64,000 nucleotides of DNA from Cerina litoralis (GTDB lineage Bacteria; Bacteroidota; Bacteroidia; Flavobacteriales; Flavobacteriaceae): the NCBI GenBank assembly GCA_022008415.1, contig JAIRBC010000011.1, positions 1-64,000 of the forward strand, given 5' to 3'. Of this stretch, positions 8,395 to 17,153 are shown piece by piece. Each line of letters begins with the position of its first letter. Position 1 is the first letter of the stretch. Below the pieces are notes generated by a model, which saw only the letters and a list, made by a program, of their open reading frames with translations, ran no database searches and was not told the DNA's origin. Position numbers and translations under genes: made by a program.

Positions 8395-9462
8395 CTATTC
8401 TTCTAATTCTTGCTCAATTTCTTCAATGGTGGGGAGATTGCTTTTTAGTTTATCGGTCAAGCTCTGAGTAAGGATAAATTCACTTACGCCCATAGGTTGG
8501 CTCATTCCCCGTAAAGCATATTCTACTTCTACATTGTTTTTGTCTCGACATAATAAAATGCCAATTGTTGGATGATCATCCTTTTCTTTTAAAACATCAT
8601 CTACTGCAGAGAGATAAAAGTTTAGCTTCCCTGCATATTCAGGTAAAAATTTTGTGTTTTTTAGCTCTATCACGACATAGCATTTAAGATTCACGTGGTA
8701 AAACAGCAAGTCCAAATAGTAGTCTTGATTGGCTATTTCCAATTGATATTGTTTGCCCATAAAAGCAAAACCTTTGTCCAATTCCAATAAAAACTTGGTT
8801 ACATTATTTATCAATTGGATTTCAATATCCCTTTCTTTAAAGGATTCGCCAAGACCCATAAAATCGAAGACATAAGGATCCTTTATAGTTTGTTGTTCTA
8901 GTTCTGATTGTGGTTCGGGCAAGGTAAGTGCAAAATTCGTCACGGATTTTCCTTGACGGCCATATAGATCCGTTTTAATCTGTAATGCCAAAACATTTCT
9001 GCTCCAACCATTTTTAATGGTATGGGCGATATAAAACTCGGCTTCCTTCCTGTTTTTTGATTTGGTGAAGATTAGAATGTTGTGCCCCCATGGAATCTGG
9101 TCAACAGCCTGTTGACCTATTGTCCTATCCTGTTTTTGTAATTGGTCAACAGGCTGTTGACCAATTGCCGTTGTAGTATAAAAGAGATAGAAGCGTTTGC
9201 AATATTTTAAATTAGAAGCCGATAATCCTTTGAGGTTTGGGAAAGCTTTTCGCAGATCGACGGCGATTTGCTCAACAATCTTATCTCCCCATTGACTCGA
9301 GGCTTGTTTTTCGGCAATATCCTTGCCCAAGTCCCAATAAAATTGAATAAGTGCCGCGTTTACGGCCATTACGGTTTTTTGTTGGGTGCGCGCTATTTTT
9401 TCCTTTAGTTCGCCAAGCCAATTTTTATATGCTTCCTGCCCGGATAGATCGTCTTTTTGCAT
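8395..9462 (-). CDS. DUF1016 (YhcG-type) PD-(D/E)xK nuclease-domain protein
   Basis: This 355-residue protein has the DUF1016 N-terminal helical domain (ALIQFYWDLGKDIAEKQ, WGDKIVEQIAVDLRKAFP) and a C-terminal PD-(D/E)xK-like core (DYYLDLLFYH, then CYVVIELKN with the E-x-K pair). Family members are widespread near type I restriction genes; their role is not settled. Here it sits between an hsdS fragment (2-base gap) and hsdR (4-base gap), so it is surely co-transcribed with them. Residues ~115-140 hold a repeated IGQQxVDQ unit, encoded by two DNA palindromes, just before the conserved IPWGHNI. ATG at 9462 is the natural start. Confidence 0.9.
   Translation of the reverse strand: MQKDDLSGQEAYKNWLGELKEKIARTQQKTVMAVNAALIQFYWDLGKDIAEKQASSQWGDKIVEQIAVDLRKAFPNLKGLSASNLKYCKRFYLFYTTTAIGQQPVDQLQKQDRTIGQQAVDQIPWGHNILIFTKSKNRKEAEFYIAHTIKNGWSRNVLALQIKTDLYGRQGKSVTNFALTLPEPQSELEQQTIKDPYVFDFMGLGESFKERDIEIQLINNVTKFLLELDKGFAFMGKQYQLEIANQDYYLDLLFYHVNLKCYVVIELKNTKFLPEYAGKLNFYLSAVDDVLKEKDDHPTIGILLCRDKNNVEVEYALRGMSQPMGVSEFILTQSLTDKLKSNLPTIEEIEQELEE
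9099..9166. repeat. Paired palindromes inside the DUF1016 gene
   Basis: A 27-base perfect odd palindrome occupies 9140-9166: AATTGGTCAACAG, a central G, then CTGTTGACCAATT. A related 19-base palindrome, GGTCAACAG-C-CTGTTGACC, lies at 9099-9117. Both are in frame and encode the two IGQQxVDQ units of the protein. This points to a duplicated palindromic insertion tolerated in a surface loop. Confidence 0.85.
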
Positions 9463-9464
9463 TT

Positions 9465-9725
9465 TTAGTTTTTATAAGCGGCCTCTGGCTCTGCGGCCAT
9501 AGCTAATGAATTCTTGTCTATATCCAAATCCTCCACGGAAAGTTTACCACTGATCAACCGTGGCAGCAATAAATCCCGGGTTTCTTGAAGGAGTTGGTTT
9601 TTCTCTCCGAGTGTCTGTATTTCTTCATACATTGGTTTTAAAATCTCCTCAAATTCGAGTTGAATTACGTTGGATGGAATGTTGACCTTGGTGGCTTCGA
9701 TATGTGATTCGTTTAGAAATGCCAT
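9465..9725 (-). pseudogene. hsdS C-terminal fragment fused to hsdR start
   Basis: The 86-residue frame begins with the hsdR N-terminus (MAFLNESHIE) and then turns into the C-terminal end of a type I specificity subunit: LEFEEILKPMYEEIQTL and the coiled spacer KNQLLQETRDLLLPRLISGK, matching the end of the intact HsdS. Both DNA-recognition domains are absent, so it cannot specify a target. About 120 bases (9483-9604) are a diverged direct repeat of 11433-11555 in hsdS. It is either a remnant of an older hsdS or a donor for recombination. Whether a small peptide is made is unknown. Confidence 0.75.
9695..9725 (-). repeat. 31-bp direct repeat (copy 2)
   Basis: Identical to 8360-8390 at the start of hsdR; see that entry. 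Here the bases supply the start codon and first ten codons of the hsdS fragment. Confidence 0.85.
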
Positions 9726-9744
9726 ATTTTTCTATGATTGGCCT

Positions 9745-11415
9745 TTACTGTATTTTATTAGGATCCCAATGATTTTTTGCAAAAGCTACAATTTCATCTT
9801 GACGATGTTTTATTTCATCTTCTGTCCATTTTTCTCGAGATGATTCCAATTTTTGCCTCTGTATTAAAACAGATAACGTTGATCTGTCGCTTGGCAAATT
9901 ATTACTATCGCTAGAGTTTCTTCCTCTCGTAGCCAAAACCAAATTACCAATATTATTTAGAAATTTATCCTTAAATTCTTGACTGTACTCAGACCCCTCA
10001 GGGTTTTGAGGTGTCCAATGGTCTAAGGTGTTTTGAAGGTTGTGTTTGCCATAAGAATTTACAAAATCATCGAAACTCATAGCGGGTTCACGAATCTCAT
10101 TGCAACTTCTTAAGGCATTCTCATATTTCCATAATAAGTAACGGGTTGATTTAAAATAATGATAATTGCCTTGTAAGCGACTTTCAAAGTCCCCCGTGAA
10201 ATTCCAATACCATTTAAAACCGTTATTACTGTAATCAAATAATTGCTTCTCTAAACTGACAAGGTCATTACTATATTCCAAAGCAATTTTATGTAAAAGG
10301 TTAGTTCTGTAATTACCCACGGTATATTCCATTTTAAATAGAATAATTTCTGCTAATCGCAGTACTTTTCTAATTTGTTCTTTGTTGTGAAAGTGAAATA
10401 ATTTTAATACTAAAGGAAACGCATTGTATTGATCTAAATACAATACATCACTTAAAGAAATTTCTTGATTTCTAATTTCTTGAATGTTGACAACATTAGA
10501 GAAGCTCTTTTTTAATCCCACTGTAAAATCCTTAATCCAATTAGATTTTACAACTTGTTTTTTTAAGGCTTCTTTTACACGTGCTAAAGATGAATCGTGA
10601 TTAGACAGGAATGCTATAGTATGATAATTAAGGATTTGGTCTTCGTCTGCCACTTTAATCAATTCCAATGACTGATATATAGACTTAAACTCATCTTCTA
10701 TATATGCTATATCACTATTTGGGTTTTTTCCTGAAACGGTACAATCCAAATAAACATTAAACATTAAAAAGGATTTTAACTTCTCTAATTCTGTTAACTC
10801 CTTTCCCCTATCATTTTGGAATGTAAACAACTGTGTTGCTTCGGCTTTATCTGAAACCGTATCGGTAGTTATTTTGGCATTTTCAATTAAATCTTTCCAA
10901 TGTAATATGTCTTCGAGTGAAACATCTTTTTTATTAAATTTTTCAGTAAAATATTCAAAAGCCTCTAAAATTCTTTTTCGGGATCTAGTATTTGCTTCAT
11001 CATCAATTTCTCTTATAATTATATTTTCAAAGAAATTATTATCGTAACTAACGGTTTCATATTTCTGATTACCATCTGTATTTTTTAAATACTCTTGAAA
11101 AATGTTTTTAGCATCATTCTCGTAGTCTTTATTGTCTTTAAGTTTATTATAAACGCAGCTTAAAAAAATAACCACCGTTGTAAGGCGCTGTTGACCATCT
11201 ATAATCCAGAACTTATTTTTATTGTGCTCATCTTTCTCAAATAAAAAATGACCAAGATGATATTGTCCTACTGCTTCTGGATGTTCCCTTAAATCAGTAA
11301 AAAACTGCTTTATTTGCTTGTCTTTTTCCCAAGAATACGCTCTTTGGTAATTAGGTACTGCAAATAGATTTTTACGTGGGCTAAATATGTCGCTTATTGT
11401 TGATTTGTATTCCAT
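9745..11415 (-). CDS. DUF262/DUF1524 protein (GmrSD-like)
   Basis: This 556-residue protein has an N-terminal DUF262 domain with FAVPNYQRAYSWE (residues ~18-30) and IIDGQQRLTTVVIFL (~71-85), the ParB-like NTP-binding motif of GmrS. The C-terminal DUF1524 HNH-like region shows LDHWTPQNPEG (~468-478) and IGNLVLATRGRNSS (~493-506). GmrSD proteins are modification-dependent (type IV) restriction enzymes, so a defence role is likely. The HNH first His is in the variant H-W-T-P-Q. ATG 11415 directly follows the hsdS stop, so it belongs to the operon. It is clearly AT-rich compared with hsdR, which suggests separate acquisition. Confidence 0.85.
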   Translation of the reverse strand: MEYKSTISDIFSPRKNLFAVPNYQRAYSWEKDKQIKQFFTDLREHPEAVGQYHLGHFLFEKDEHNKNKFWIIDGQQRLTTVVIFLSCVYNKLKDNKDYENDAKNIFQEYLKNTDGNQKYETVSYDNNFFENIIIREIDDEANTRSRKRILEAFEYFTEKFNKKDVSLEDILHWKDLIENAKITTDTVSDKAEATQLFTFQNDRGKELTELEKLKSFLMFNVYLDCTVSGKNPNSDIAYIEDEFKSIYQSLELIKVADEDQILNYHTIAFLSNHDSSLARVKEALKKQVVKSNWIKDFTVGLKKSFSNVVNIQEIRNQEISLSDVLYLDQYNAFPLVLKLFHFHNKEQIRKVLRLAEIILFKMEYTVGNYRTNLLHKIALEYSNDLVSLEKQLFDYSNNGFKWYWNFTGDFESRLQGNYHYFKSTRYLLWKYENALRSCNEIREPAMSFDDFVNSYGKHNLQNTLDHWTPQNPEGSEYSQEFKDKFLNNIGNLVLATRGRNSSDSNNLPSDRSTLSVLIQRQKLESSREKWTEDEIKHRQDEIVAFAKNHWDPNKIQ

Positions 11416-12690
11416 TTACTTACTATAATTTTCTTCTGGCTCCGCAGCCATGGGTAATGAATCCTTGTTTATATCTAAATCCTCCACGGAAAGTTTGCCA
11501 CTGATCAACCGTGGCAACAATAAATCTCGGGTTTCTTGGAGGAGTTGGTTTTTGTTATTTAAAACCTTAATATCTTCGAAAAAAGGACTAATCAGATCTT
11601 CAAATTCATTAAGTATTTTTTTTGGAGGGCACTTCATTTTTAATTTATGGATGTCCTTCGAATATACATGAGGCTGAGCTGCTCCCCTTTGTAAATGAAA
11701 AACTTCCTTTTGTCTTGTTTTAAAGGTGCAATAAAAGAAATACAACCAATGAGTCATTTCTGAATCTAGATAAGTGCAATCAGAAACCCATATATCCTCA
11801 TAGTATAAATTAACAAATCCTGCATTTGCTCCCGAGGAACTTATAGTAATAGTCGGTGAACATGTGTTTGCTGTATTATGATAATATGCAGGTGCCAGGC
11901 CACCAGCAACAACTGGCACATTACCATCTGTTATTGTAGATTTAGTAATGATTTTCCCCTTTTTTAATTCTACGAAGTCTTGAATTTCTCCAGCTTCCCA
12001 CCCCTCCGGCAAAGCTCCAGCAGTCCCGTGCGGTACTTCTTTACCGTCTTGGTCAAAGTATTTACAATCTTGATAGCCCGGGAAACGCAACCGTACAAAC
12101 CACTCTTTATAGATTTCCTCCGCCATTTCTTCCAACAGCTTTATGCGTTCGTTGTTGTTTTCTATAAGATCGTCATAGGCGGAAAGGATGGAGGCGATTT
12201 TTTGTTGGGCGATGAGATTAGTAACTGGAACTTTTATATTATTTAAAATATCTTGATTCAGATTACTAATGTTTGTCCCATTACCATATTGAGATAACAA
12301 ACCTCTGAACAATGGACTCTTAAACACATAAAGGTAGAATAGTGGTTCAATTTCCACATCCTCTATAAAACTTAACTTAATACAGAACGCTGAATATGTC
12401 AGTTTATAATTTTGAGGTAAATCTTTAATGAATATTGAACGACCAATAAGTGCTTTGTTACCATTAGAACGAACGAATATTACATCTCCATTTTTTAAAA
12501 AGCACTCCTTTGGCCATTTTGCATTAGAATCTAATTCTCCCAAACTTTCATAGTCTGGATACATTCTATTTTTAAAATCTGCAACATTAATCACTTTGAG
12601 CCCATTACCAAATGAAGAATTATCAAAATTAACTCCATTTCGAAACTCGGCAATGCTACCTAGCCTCACAAAATCCCAGTTATTTTTCAT
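11416..12690 (-). CDS. hsdS: Type I restriction specificity subunit S
   Basis: HsdS recognises the two halves of the target sequence for the methylase and nuclease. The 424-residue product has TRD1 (residues ~1-160, starting WDFVRLGSIAEFRNG), the first helical spacer (QQKIASILSAYDDLIENN, then ERIKLLEEMAEEIYKEWFVR), TRD2 (~225-375, starting PEGWEAGEIQDFVELKKG) and the C-terminal spacer KNQLLQETRDLLLPRLISGK. It is complete. Its ATG overlaps the end of the hsdM C-terminal part by 11 bases. Its TRDs are AT-rich, as is usual for exchanged recognition domains. The last ~120 bases are repeated in the hsdS fragment. Confidence 0.93.
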   Translation of the reverse strand: MKNNWDFVRLGSIAEFRNGVNFDNSSFGNGLKVINVADFKNRMYPDYESLGELDSNAKWPKECFLKNGDVIFVRSNGNKALIGRSIFIKDLPQNYKLTYSAFCIKLSFIEDVEIEPLFYLYVFKSPLFRGLLSQYGNGTNISNLNQDILNNIKVPVTNLIAQQKIASILSAYDDLIENNNERIKLLEEMAEEIYKEWFVRLRFPGYQDCKYFDQDGKEVPHGTAGALPEGWEAGEIQDFVELKKGKIITKSTITDGNVPVVAGGLAPAYYHNTANTCSPTITISSSGANAGFVNLYYEDIWVSDCTYLDSEMTHWLYFFYCTFKTRQKEVFHLQRGAAQPHVYSKDIHKLKMKCPPKKILNEFEDLISPFFEDIKVLNNKNQLLQETRDLLLPRLISGKLSVEDLDINKDSLPMAAEPEENYSK

Positions 12691-13456
12691 GGATAATTAA
12701 TTTTAATCTGGATGATATAACTTCTTCTAATTCACTTGAAGACTGATTAAGTATATTCAAAGCTTTAGATTTTATTATTAATTGGTTAACGAACTCTTCT
12801 TCAGTAATAATATCCTCCTCAATCTCCATCCCAACATAACGTCCCGCATTTAGGGAATAGCCTTGTTCTTCCGCATACTCCGCTCGGTCGGCCATTTTGC
12901 ACAAGCCTACCACGTCCTTATATTTCGCTTCCGGGAATCGTTTTTGTAACCATGCAATATGGAAATGCCAATAAGCGGTTTGTTCGGTAACCACTTCATA
13001 AGCTACCAGAGCCTCATCCAAAGCCTTGTCCGCTTTAGATAGGTTGTTGGCAGCCCAGATCTTGTCGTTCTTCAACTTGGCGTTTTTGTCCGCCAGTTTC
13101 CAAAGTTCCAAAAGTGTGTTTACGTCCTTTTTATAGGCTTCACCATCATGGGCGTTCTGTGTTACGCTCCATGCCAAATGCTCTGCTGCCTCATGCTGTG
13201 CCTCATTTTCCAATGGAGTCTTGTCTATGGGGTACAGCAAATTGGTCAGTACCTTTTCATTTGGTTTTGGGGTTGTCCGTTCCCATTTATCAAGAACTTC
13301 AAAGAAATCGGCCTCTTGTAACGCCCTGGTTTTGGTAGGGGTTCTTTTTTCCTGCTTGGTAGCTGCCACATAGGTCTTTAGATTTTTGTACAACGTATCC
13401 AATTGTGTTTCCAAGGCTTCTTTTTTGGGACCAACCTTTTGGGCCGCTTCATTTGC
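12680..13456 (-). pseudogene. hsdM: hsdM C-terminal part, separated by an in-frame stop
   Basis: This stretch continues the hsdM frame directly after a TAA at 13457-13459: A-N-E-A-A-Q-K-V-G-P-K-K and so on. Translated from the stop it gives 258 residues, mostly helical, with AEYAEEQGYSLNAGRYVG, the conserved C-terminal region of type I methylases that contacts HsdS. There is no shift of frame, so a single nonsense change (for example CAA to TAA) accounts for the break. Restart could occur at TTG 13414. If no restart or readthrough occurs, the methylase lacks its specificity-binding end. Confidence 0.8.
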
Positions 13457-14812
13457 TTAAAGGATGTATTTTTGGATCAACTCTAAATAGCGGTCGGTTT
13501 CTCCTCGGTACAAACGAACAATGGTCGCTAGATTTTGCTGGTGCTCTTCGGTCCATTCCCTGTGTGCACGGTCTATTTGATGATATACATTGCGGGCATC
13601 CAAGAATAGGATTTTGTCCTTGCGGTCGGTATGCACTTTTTGCTTGTCCAAAAACCAAAGCGTTGCCGGCAAGGTCACGGTAAAGAACATATTGGAGGGC
13701 ATGCCTACCATGCAATCCACAATGCCGCTATCCACAATTTTCTTTCGAATCTCGTATTCCGAACTTCGGGCATCGGAGGCGGAATTGGGCATTACAAAAC
13801 CGGCACGTCCATTTTCATTAAGGGAGGTGGCAAAAAGGGAGATCCACAAGTAATTGGCACTCGATATTTTGTCGCTTTTTTTACCCTTGTTCTTCGGTAG
13901 TCCGTATTCGTAAAACCGCTTGTCCCCGCTTACGGTAGATTCCTTTACCGCACTTACGTTAAAAGGCGGATTGGCCATGACATAATCGAACTTGCCATAG
14001 CTGTCATAAGGGTCGCCTTCGTACGAATTGGTCTCAATAATTTCGCCCCTAAGATTATTGACCAACAAGTTCATCTTGGCCAAACGCACGGTTTCTCCCA
14101 TATACTCTTGTCCACATACATAAATGTCATTCAGATCGTGATTGGCATTGCGAATAAAGGTGGCGGACTGTACAAACATCCCGCCCGAACCACAAGCGGG
14201 ATCGAACAGTTTTCCCTTAAAGGGCTCTATCACTTCTACAATAAAACGCACGACCGAGGTGGGCGTAAAGAATTCGCCGCCCTTTTGGCCTTCGCTCATG
14301 GCAAATTTGCCCAAGAAGTATTCGTAGATCTTTCCAAAAACATCGCCCGTGGCATCCTTGGGGATATCGGAAAACGTCTTTAAAAGCTGGGGGAGAATAT
14401 CGGCTTTCTTCTTTTCAATATCAAAATAGGCCTCCGTGGGCAATACATCTTGAAACTTGGCATCTTGGTATTTTTCAATACCGGTCATGGCATCCCTTAG
14501 GGCAAGGGCCATACTTTGATCGCCGGGCAGGTTCAACAAATGATTGAAACGGGCCTCATCGGGCAAGTAAAATCCGCAAGTGGCCAGTGCCACTTCCTGA
14601 ATACTGCGTTCCGTCCGGGTACCTTTGGAAGCTGAATATTCCTTTAGGATCCCATCTTCATATTGACTGTATTTGTTATCGGCAAATTTCAGGAAAATCA
14701 AGCCCAACACGGGCACCGCATAATCGGAAGCTTTTAGTCCACCGTATGCCCTGAGGGAGTTTGCCGAATCCCATAACTTATCTTCTAATTCCTTTAGTTG
14801 CTCGTTTGTCAT
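13457..14812 (-). CDS. hsdM: Type I restriction methylase subunit M, N-terminal part
   Basis: HsdM transfers methyl from AdoMet to adenine N6. The 451-residue product has the N-terminal helical domain (ELEDKLWDSANSLRAYG), motif I FDPACGSGGMF (~203-213) and motif IV ANPPFNVS (~280-287), so the catalytic domain is complete. It ends at an in-frame TAA after LIQKYIL, while the family normally continues about 250 residues; those follow in the same frame. ATG 14812 is the natural start and opens the locus. Function depends on whether the C-terminal half is made. Confidence 0.9.
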   Translation of the reverse strand: MTNEQLKELEDKLWDSANSLRAYGGLKASDYAVPVLGLIFLKFADNKYSQYEDGILKEYSASKGTRTERSIQEVALATCGFYLPDEARFNHLLNLPGDQSMALALRDAMTGIEKYQDAKFQDVLPTEAYFDIEKKKADILPQLLKTFSDIPKDATGDVFGKIYEYFLGKFAMSEGQKGGEFFTPTSVVRFIVEVIEPFKGKLFDPACGSGGMFVQSATFIRNANHDLNDIYVCGQEYMGETVRLAKMNLLVNNLRGEIIETNSYEGDPYDSYGKFDYVMANPPFNVSAVKESTVSGDKRFYEYGLPKNKGKKSDKISSANYLWISLFATSLNENGRAGFVMPNSASDARSSEYEIRKKIVDSGIVDCMVGMPSNMFFTVTLPATLWFLDKQKVHTDRKDKILFLDARNVYHQIDRAHREWTEEHQQNLATIVRLYRGETDRYLELIQKYIL

Positions 14813-14890
14813 TATATTTTTTCTATCAATTCTTTTTTAGCCATCTAAAGGCGGCTTCTTGGTTAAAATTTAGGAAGGTGTAGTGCCACC

Positions 14891-14971
14891 CTAAACACTT
14901 GGTTCTAGCTGTGAAAATGATTTCCACAGGGCATATTCTTGCCATTTGGCGATGTCCGGTCTTGGTATCAT
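14891..14971 (-). pseudogene. abiEii toxin remnant, 26 codons
   Basis: ATG 14971 overlaps the AbiEi TGA as ATGA, the usual abiEi-abiEii arrangement. It reads MIPRPDIAKWQEYALWKSF and a few more residues, resembling the AbiEii nucleotidyltransferase N-terminus (MIPxxxIxxW...PW), then stops at TAG 14893-14891. The remaining ~250 codons are absent and the hsd locus begins instead. A second frame over the junction (14826-14945, 39 codons, with GWHYTFLNF) ends 13 bases before hsdM; its meaning is unclear. Confidence 0.6.
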
Positions 14972-15759
14972 ATATCGCTCTCTAATTTAATGTTTACAAC
15001 CACTTTCCATCTATTGCCAACCGCTCCCGGCTTTTGGCTTGATTTCGGACTTATTAACACTGGATAGTGTTTTACCGACTTAATGTATTGAAAGAGTATT
15101 TTTGCCAGATTATTATCAGGGTGTAACTCGTCCAATAGGAAGCCCAATCTTTGCAGCGTACTTTTATGTGGATACCATGTGAGTAGATTTTTCAGATCCG
15201 AATCGGTTATTTCTTCAATTAACTCTTCAAGTACCGACAACATCCTATTTAGGCCTCCCAGCTTGTTTTGATAGTGAATGAGATCCACAGCTGTTAAAAC
15301 GGGATCTGAAATTTTGAACATTCCGGCATCTGCCTTTTTTATAAGTATATTTTTTCCCGGCCAATTGGCAGTAGTGAAAAAGCGTAAATCTATTGTCCCC
15401 TTACTTATATCCAGTAACGTAGGTTTAGTGGTAATAATATAATCTCGCTGAATTTGTTGATGGCTAGCTCCATGAAATTTAGCCGCAGAGTACAATCCAA
15501 TATAATAGGGTCTGTTTAAGCTCTTAAAGAGGTTTTCGACATATAATTGTATAGGCAGCTTACCTTGTTTTGAGTATCTGGGTGGGATGATTAAATAAAA
15601 TCCTTTTCTGAGGGGTATGATATCTCCCTTCGCAACGGCATGGGAGAGCTCATTTTTAAGTGCTGTTTCATTTTTAGGACTAATCCGTATGAAGTCATCC
15701 CTGGAAAATGAATATTCTTCAATGGATAACCGTTCTTTTATGTAATCTGAAAGGCTCAA
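14968..15759 (-). CDS. AbiEi-type antitoxin / transcriptional regulator
   Basis: AbiEi proteins are antitoxins and autorepressors of the type IV AbiE abortive-infection system. The 263-residue product has an N-terminal winged-helix region (FSRDDFIRISPKNETALKNEL, then KGDIIPLRKGFYLIIP) and a C-terminal AbiEi domain (YYIGLYSAAKFHGASHQQ, then KPTLLDISKGTIDLRFF; SDPVLTAVDLIHY). Length is normal. Its partner toxin gene is reduced to 26 codons, so it is an orphan antitoxin and may now act only as a repressor. It is divergent from the plus-strand gene at 15831 with a 71-base shared promoter region holding an inverted repeat. Confidence 0.8.
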   Translation of the reverse strand: MSLSDYIKERLSIEEYSFSRDDFIRISPKNETALKNELSHAVAKGDIIPLRKGFYLIIPPRYSKQGKLPIQLYVENLFKSLNRPYYIGLYSAAKFHGASHQQIQRDYIITTKPTLLDISKGTIDLRFFTTANWPGKNILIKKADAGMFKISDPVLTAVDLIHYQNKLGGLNRMLSVLEELIEEITDSDLKNLLTWYPHKSTLQRLGFLLDELHPDNNLAKILFQYIKSVKHYPVLISPKSSQKPGAVGNRWKVVVNIKLESDI

Positions 15760-15761
15760 CT

Positions 15762-15818
15762 TTAGTAAATTTCCGAGAAAGGTATTAAAATAGGATAACT
15801 TTATCGCATTTTTACTAA
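15762..15818. promoter_or_regulatory. Inverted repeat in the abiEi divergent promoter region
   Basis: TTAGTAAA (15762-15769) and TTTACTAA (15811-15818) are a perfect 8-bp inverted repeat spanning the whole gap between abiEi and the divergent gene. AbiEi proteins are known to bind inverted repeats in their own promoter, so this is a candidate operator. Inference only. Confidence 0.35.
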
Positions 15819-15830
15819 GATTATTTAAAA

Positions 15831-16913
15831 ATGAAAGAAAAAAACTTTACAAGAAAAGAATTGTATGATCTAGTCTGGGAACAACCTATGTGTAAACTTG
15901 CAAAGAAGTTTAAAATTGAGCCTCAAAGGCTAAAAGAAATTTGTGAGGAAAACGAGATACCACTACCAAATAGTGGCTATTGGTCAAAAGTTAGGTTCAA
16001 CAAGGAAGTAATTAAAACACAATTACCTAAAATAAAGAATGACAACTCTCAAATAAATCTAAAGACAAGGAAATTTAAAGCTGATTATCTTAGGCGAGCT
16101 TTTGAACTAGAACAGCGTAACGATTTAAAGTTTAAAGTACCTACAAGAATATCAACGTATCATTCATTGGTAAGGCCTGCAAAGAAACTGTTTGAAAAGA
16201 TTGACGATAGTGAAGAGATTTTTAAATTCTGGGACGTTTCCCAGGAACATGATATACTCCCAATCCACACCGATTTAGCATTAAGATCAAGGGCGCTGAG
16301 ATTTATGGATACATTCATCCGCATATTGGAAACAATGGGACATAAAATCACATTTGAATATAGTCGCTGTCATGTGGAAATGTTTGGCCAGTTGGCAGAA
16401 ATAAACCTGCGGCAGAAGGTATATAGAATTAGAGACAAAGATGAGAGCGGGTGGGGTAGGGAATCTTGGGAAGCGTCCGATTAACTGGAATTCCAAGTGG
16501 GCCCCAATTTTAACCACAAAAGATGGATAGATACCCAAAAAAGAAAAATTGAAGAATGCCTACCAGAAATAATTGCTTGGATAGAAAAAGACTGCAAATT
16601 TTGGTATGACCTGCGCAAACAGCAGGCAGAGGACGAAAAAAACAGAGAAATACAACGGGCCAAAGAAGCAGAAATTCAACGTACCAAAGAAATTGAGGAA
16701 GCCAAATTAATGCAATTACTAACCGACTGCGACAACTGGCATAGGGCAAAAAATATTAGGAATTACATTAGTGCCTATGAGCAAAACACAGTTATGAAAA
16801 GTCTGGATCAGGAAAAATTAAAAACTTGGATGGATTGGGCGAATAAAAAAGCCAATGAACTGGACCCTTTAATCTCTAAAGAAGATGCAGTCTTGGGATT
16901 TCATAAAGCATAA
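15831..16913 (+). pseudogene. HTH-type island protein split by an in-frame stop
   Basis: The first 217 codons start with an HTH-like domain (RKELYDLVWEQPMCKLAKKF, then LPNSGYWSKV), a type found in hypothetical proteins of mobile islands. A TAA at 16482-16484 interrupts the frame after EASD; the same frame then continues LEFQVGPNFNHKRW to 16913 with a charged helical region (QRAKEAEIQRTKEIEEAK) that may form a coiled coil. Both halves are in one frame, so one nonsense change explains the split. The joined length is about 360 residues. I cannot name its function; the divergent position next to abiEi is suggestive but not proof of a link. Confidence 0.65.
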
Positions 16914-17080
16914 TTTCAAATCACCTATGCAAGTGCACCTTATCCGGTTTTTGCTTAACGCTTATCTGCCGGAACGGTATAAAAGCGGAATAGGATCCAC
17001 CTTTAAAGTTTGCTGATAAGATTTGGGGCGATAGTAAAATCAATTGATAAAATCCTGAAAAGCATAAATTTTCGATTCAA

Positions 17081-17100
17081 ATGAATCCAAATGAATCCAA
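17081..17100. repeat. Tandem 10-bp repeat near the island edge
   Basis: ATGAATCCAA occurs twice in tandem (17081-17090 and 17091-17100), with partial copies on both sides. It lies in the 278-base gap 16914-17191 between the island and the tRNA. I see no gene in this gap. Confidence 0.7.
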
Positions 17101-17153
17101 ATAAAATTGAATTCCAAAAAACCTAAAATGTGTTACCTATGTGTTACCCCAAA

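Noticed and set aside
13457..16484. Two in-frame TAA codons suggested TAA recoding
   Set aside because: Many genes in the window end in TAA at the expected length, and no suppressor tRNA is visible.
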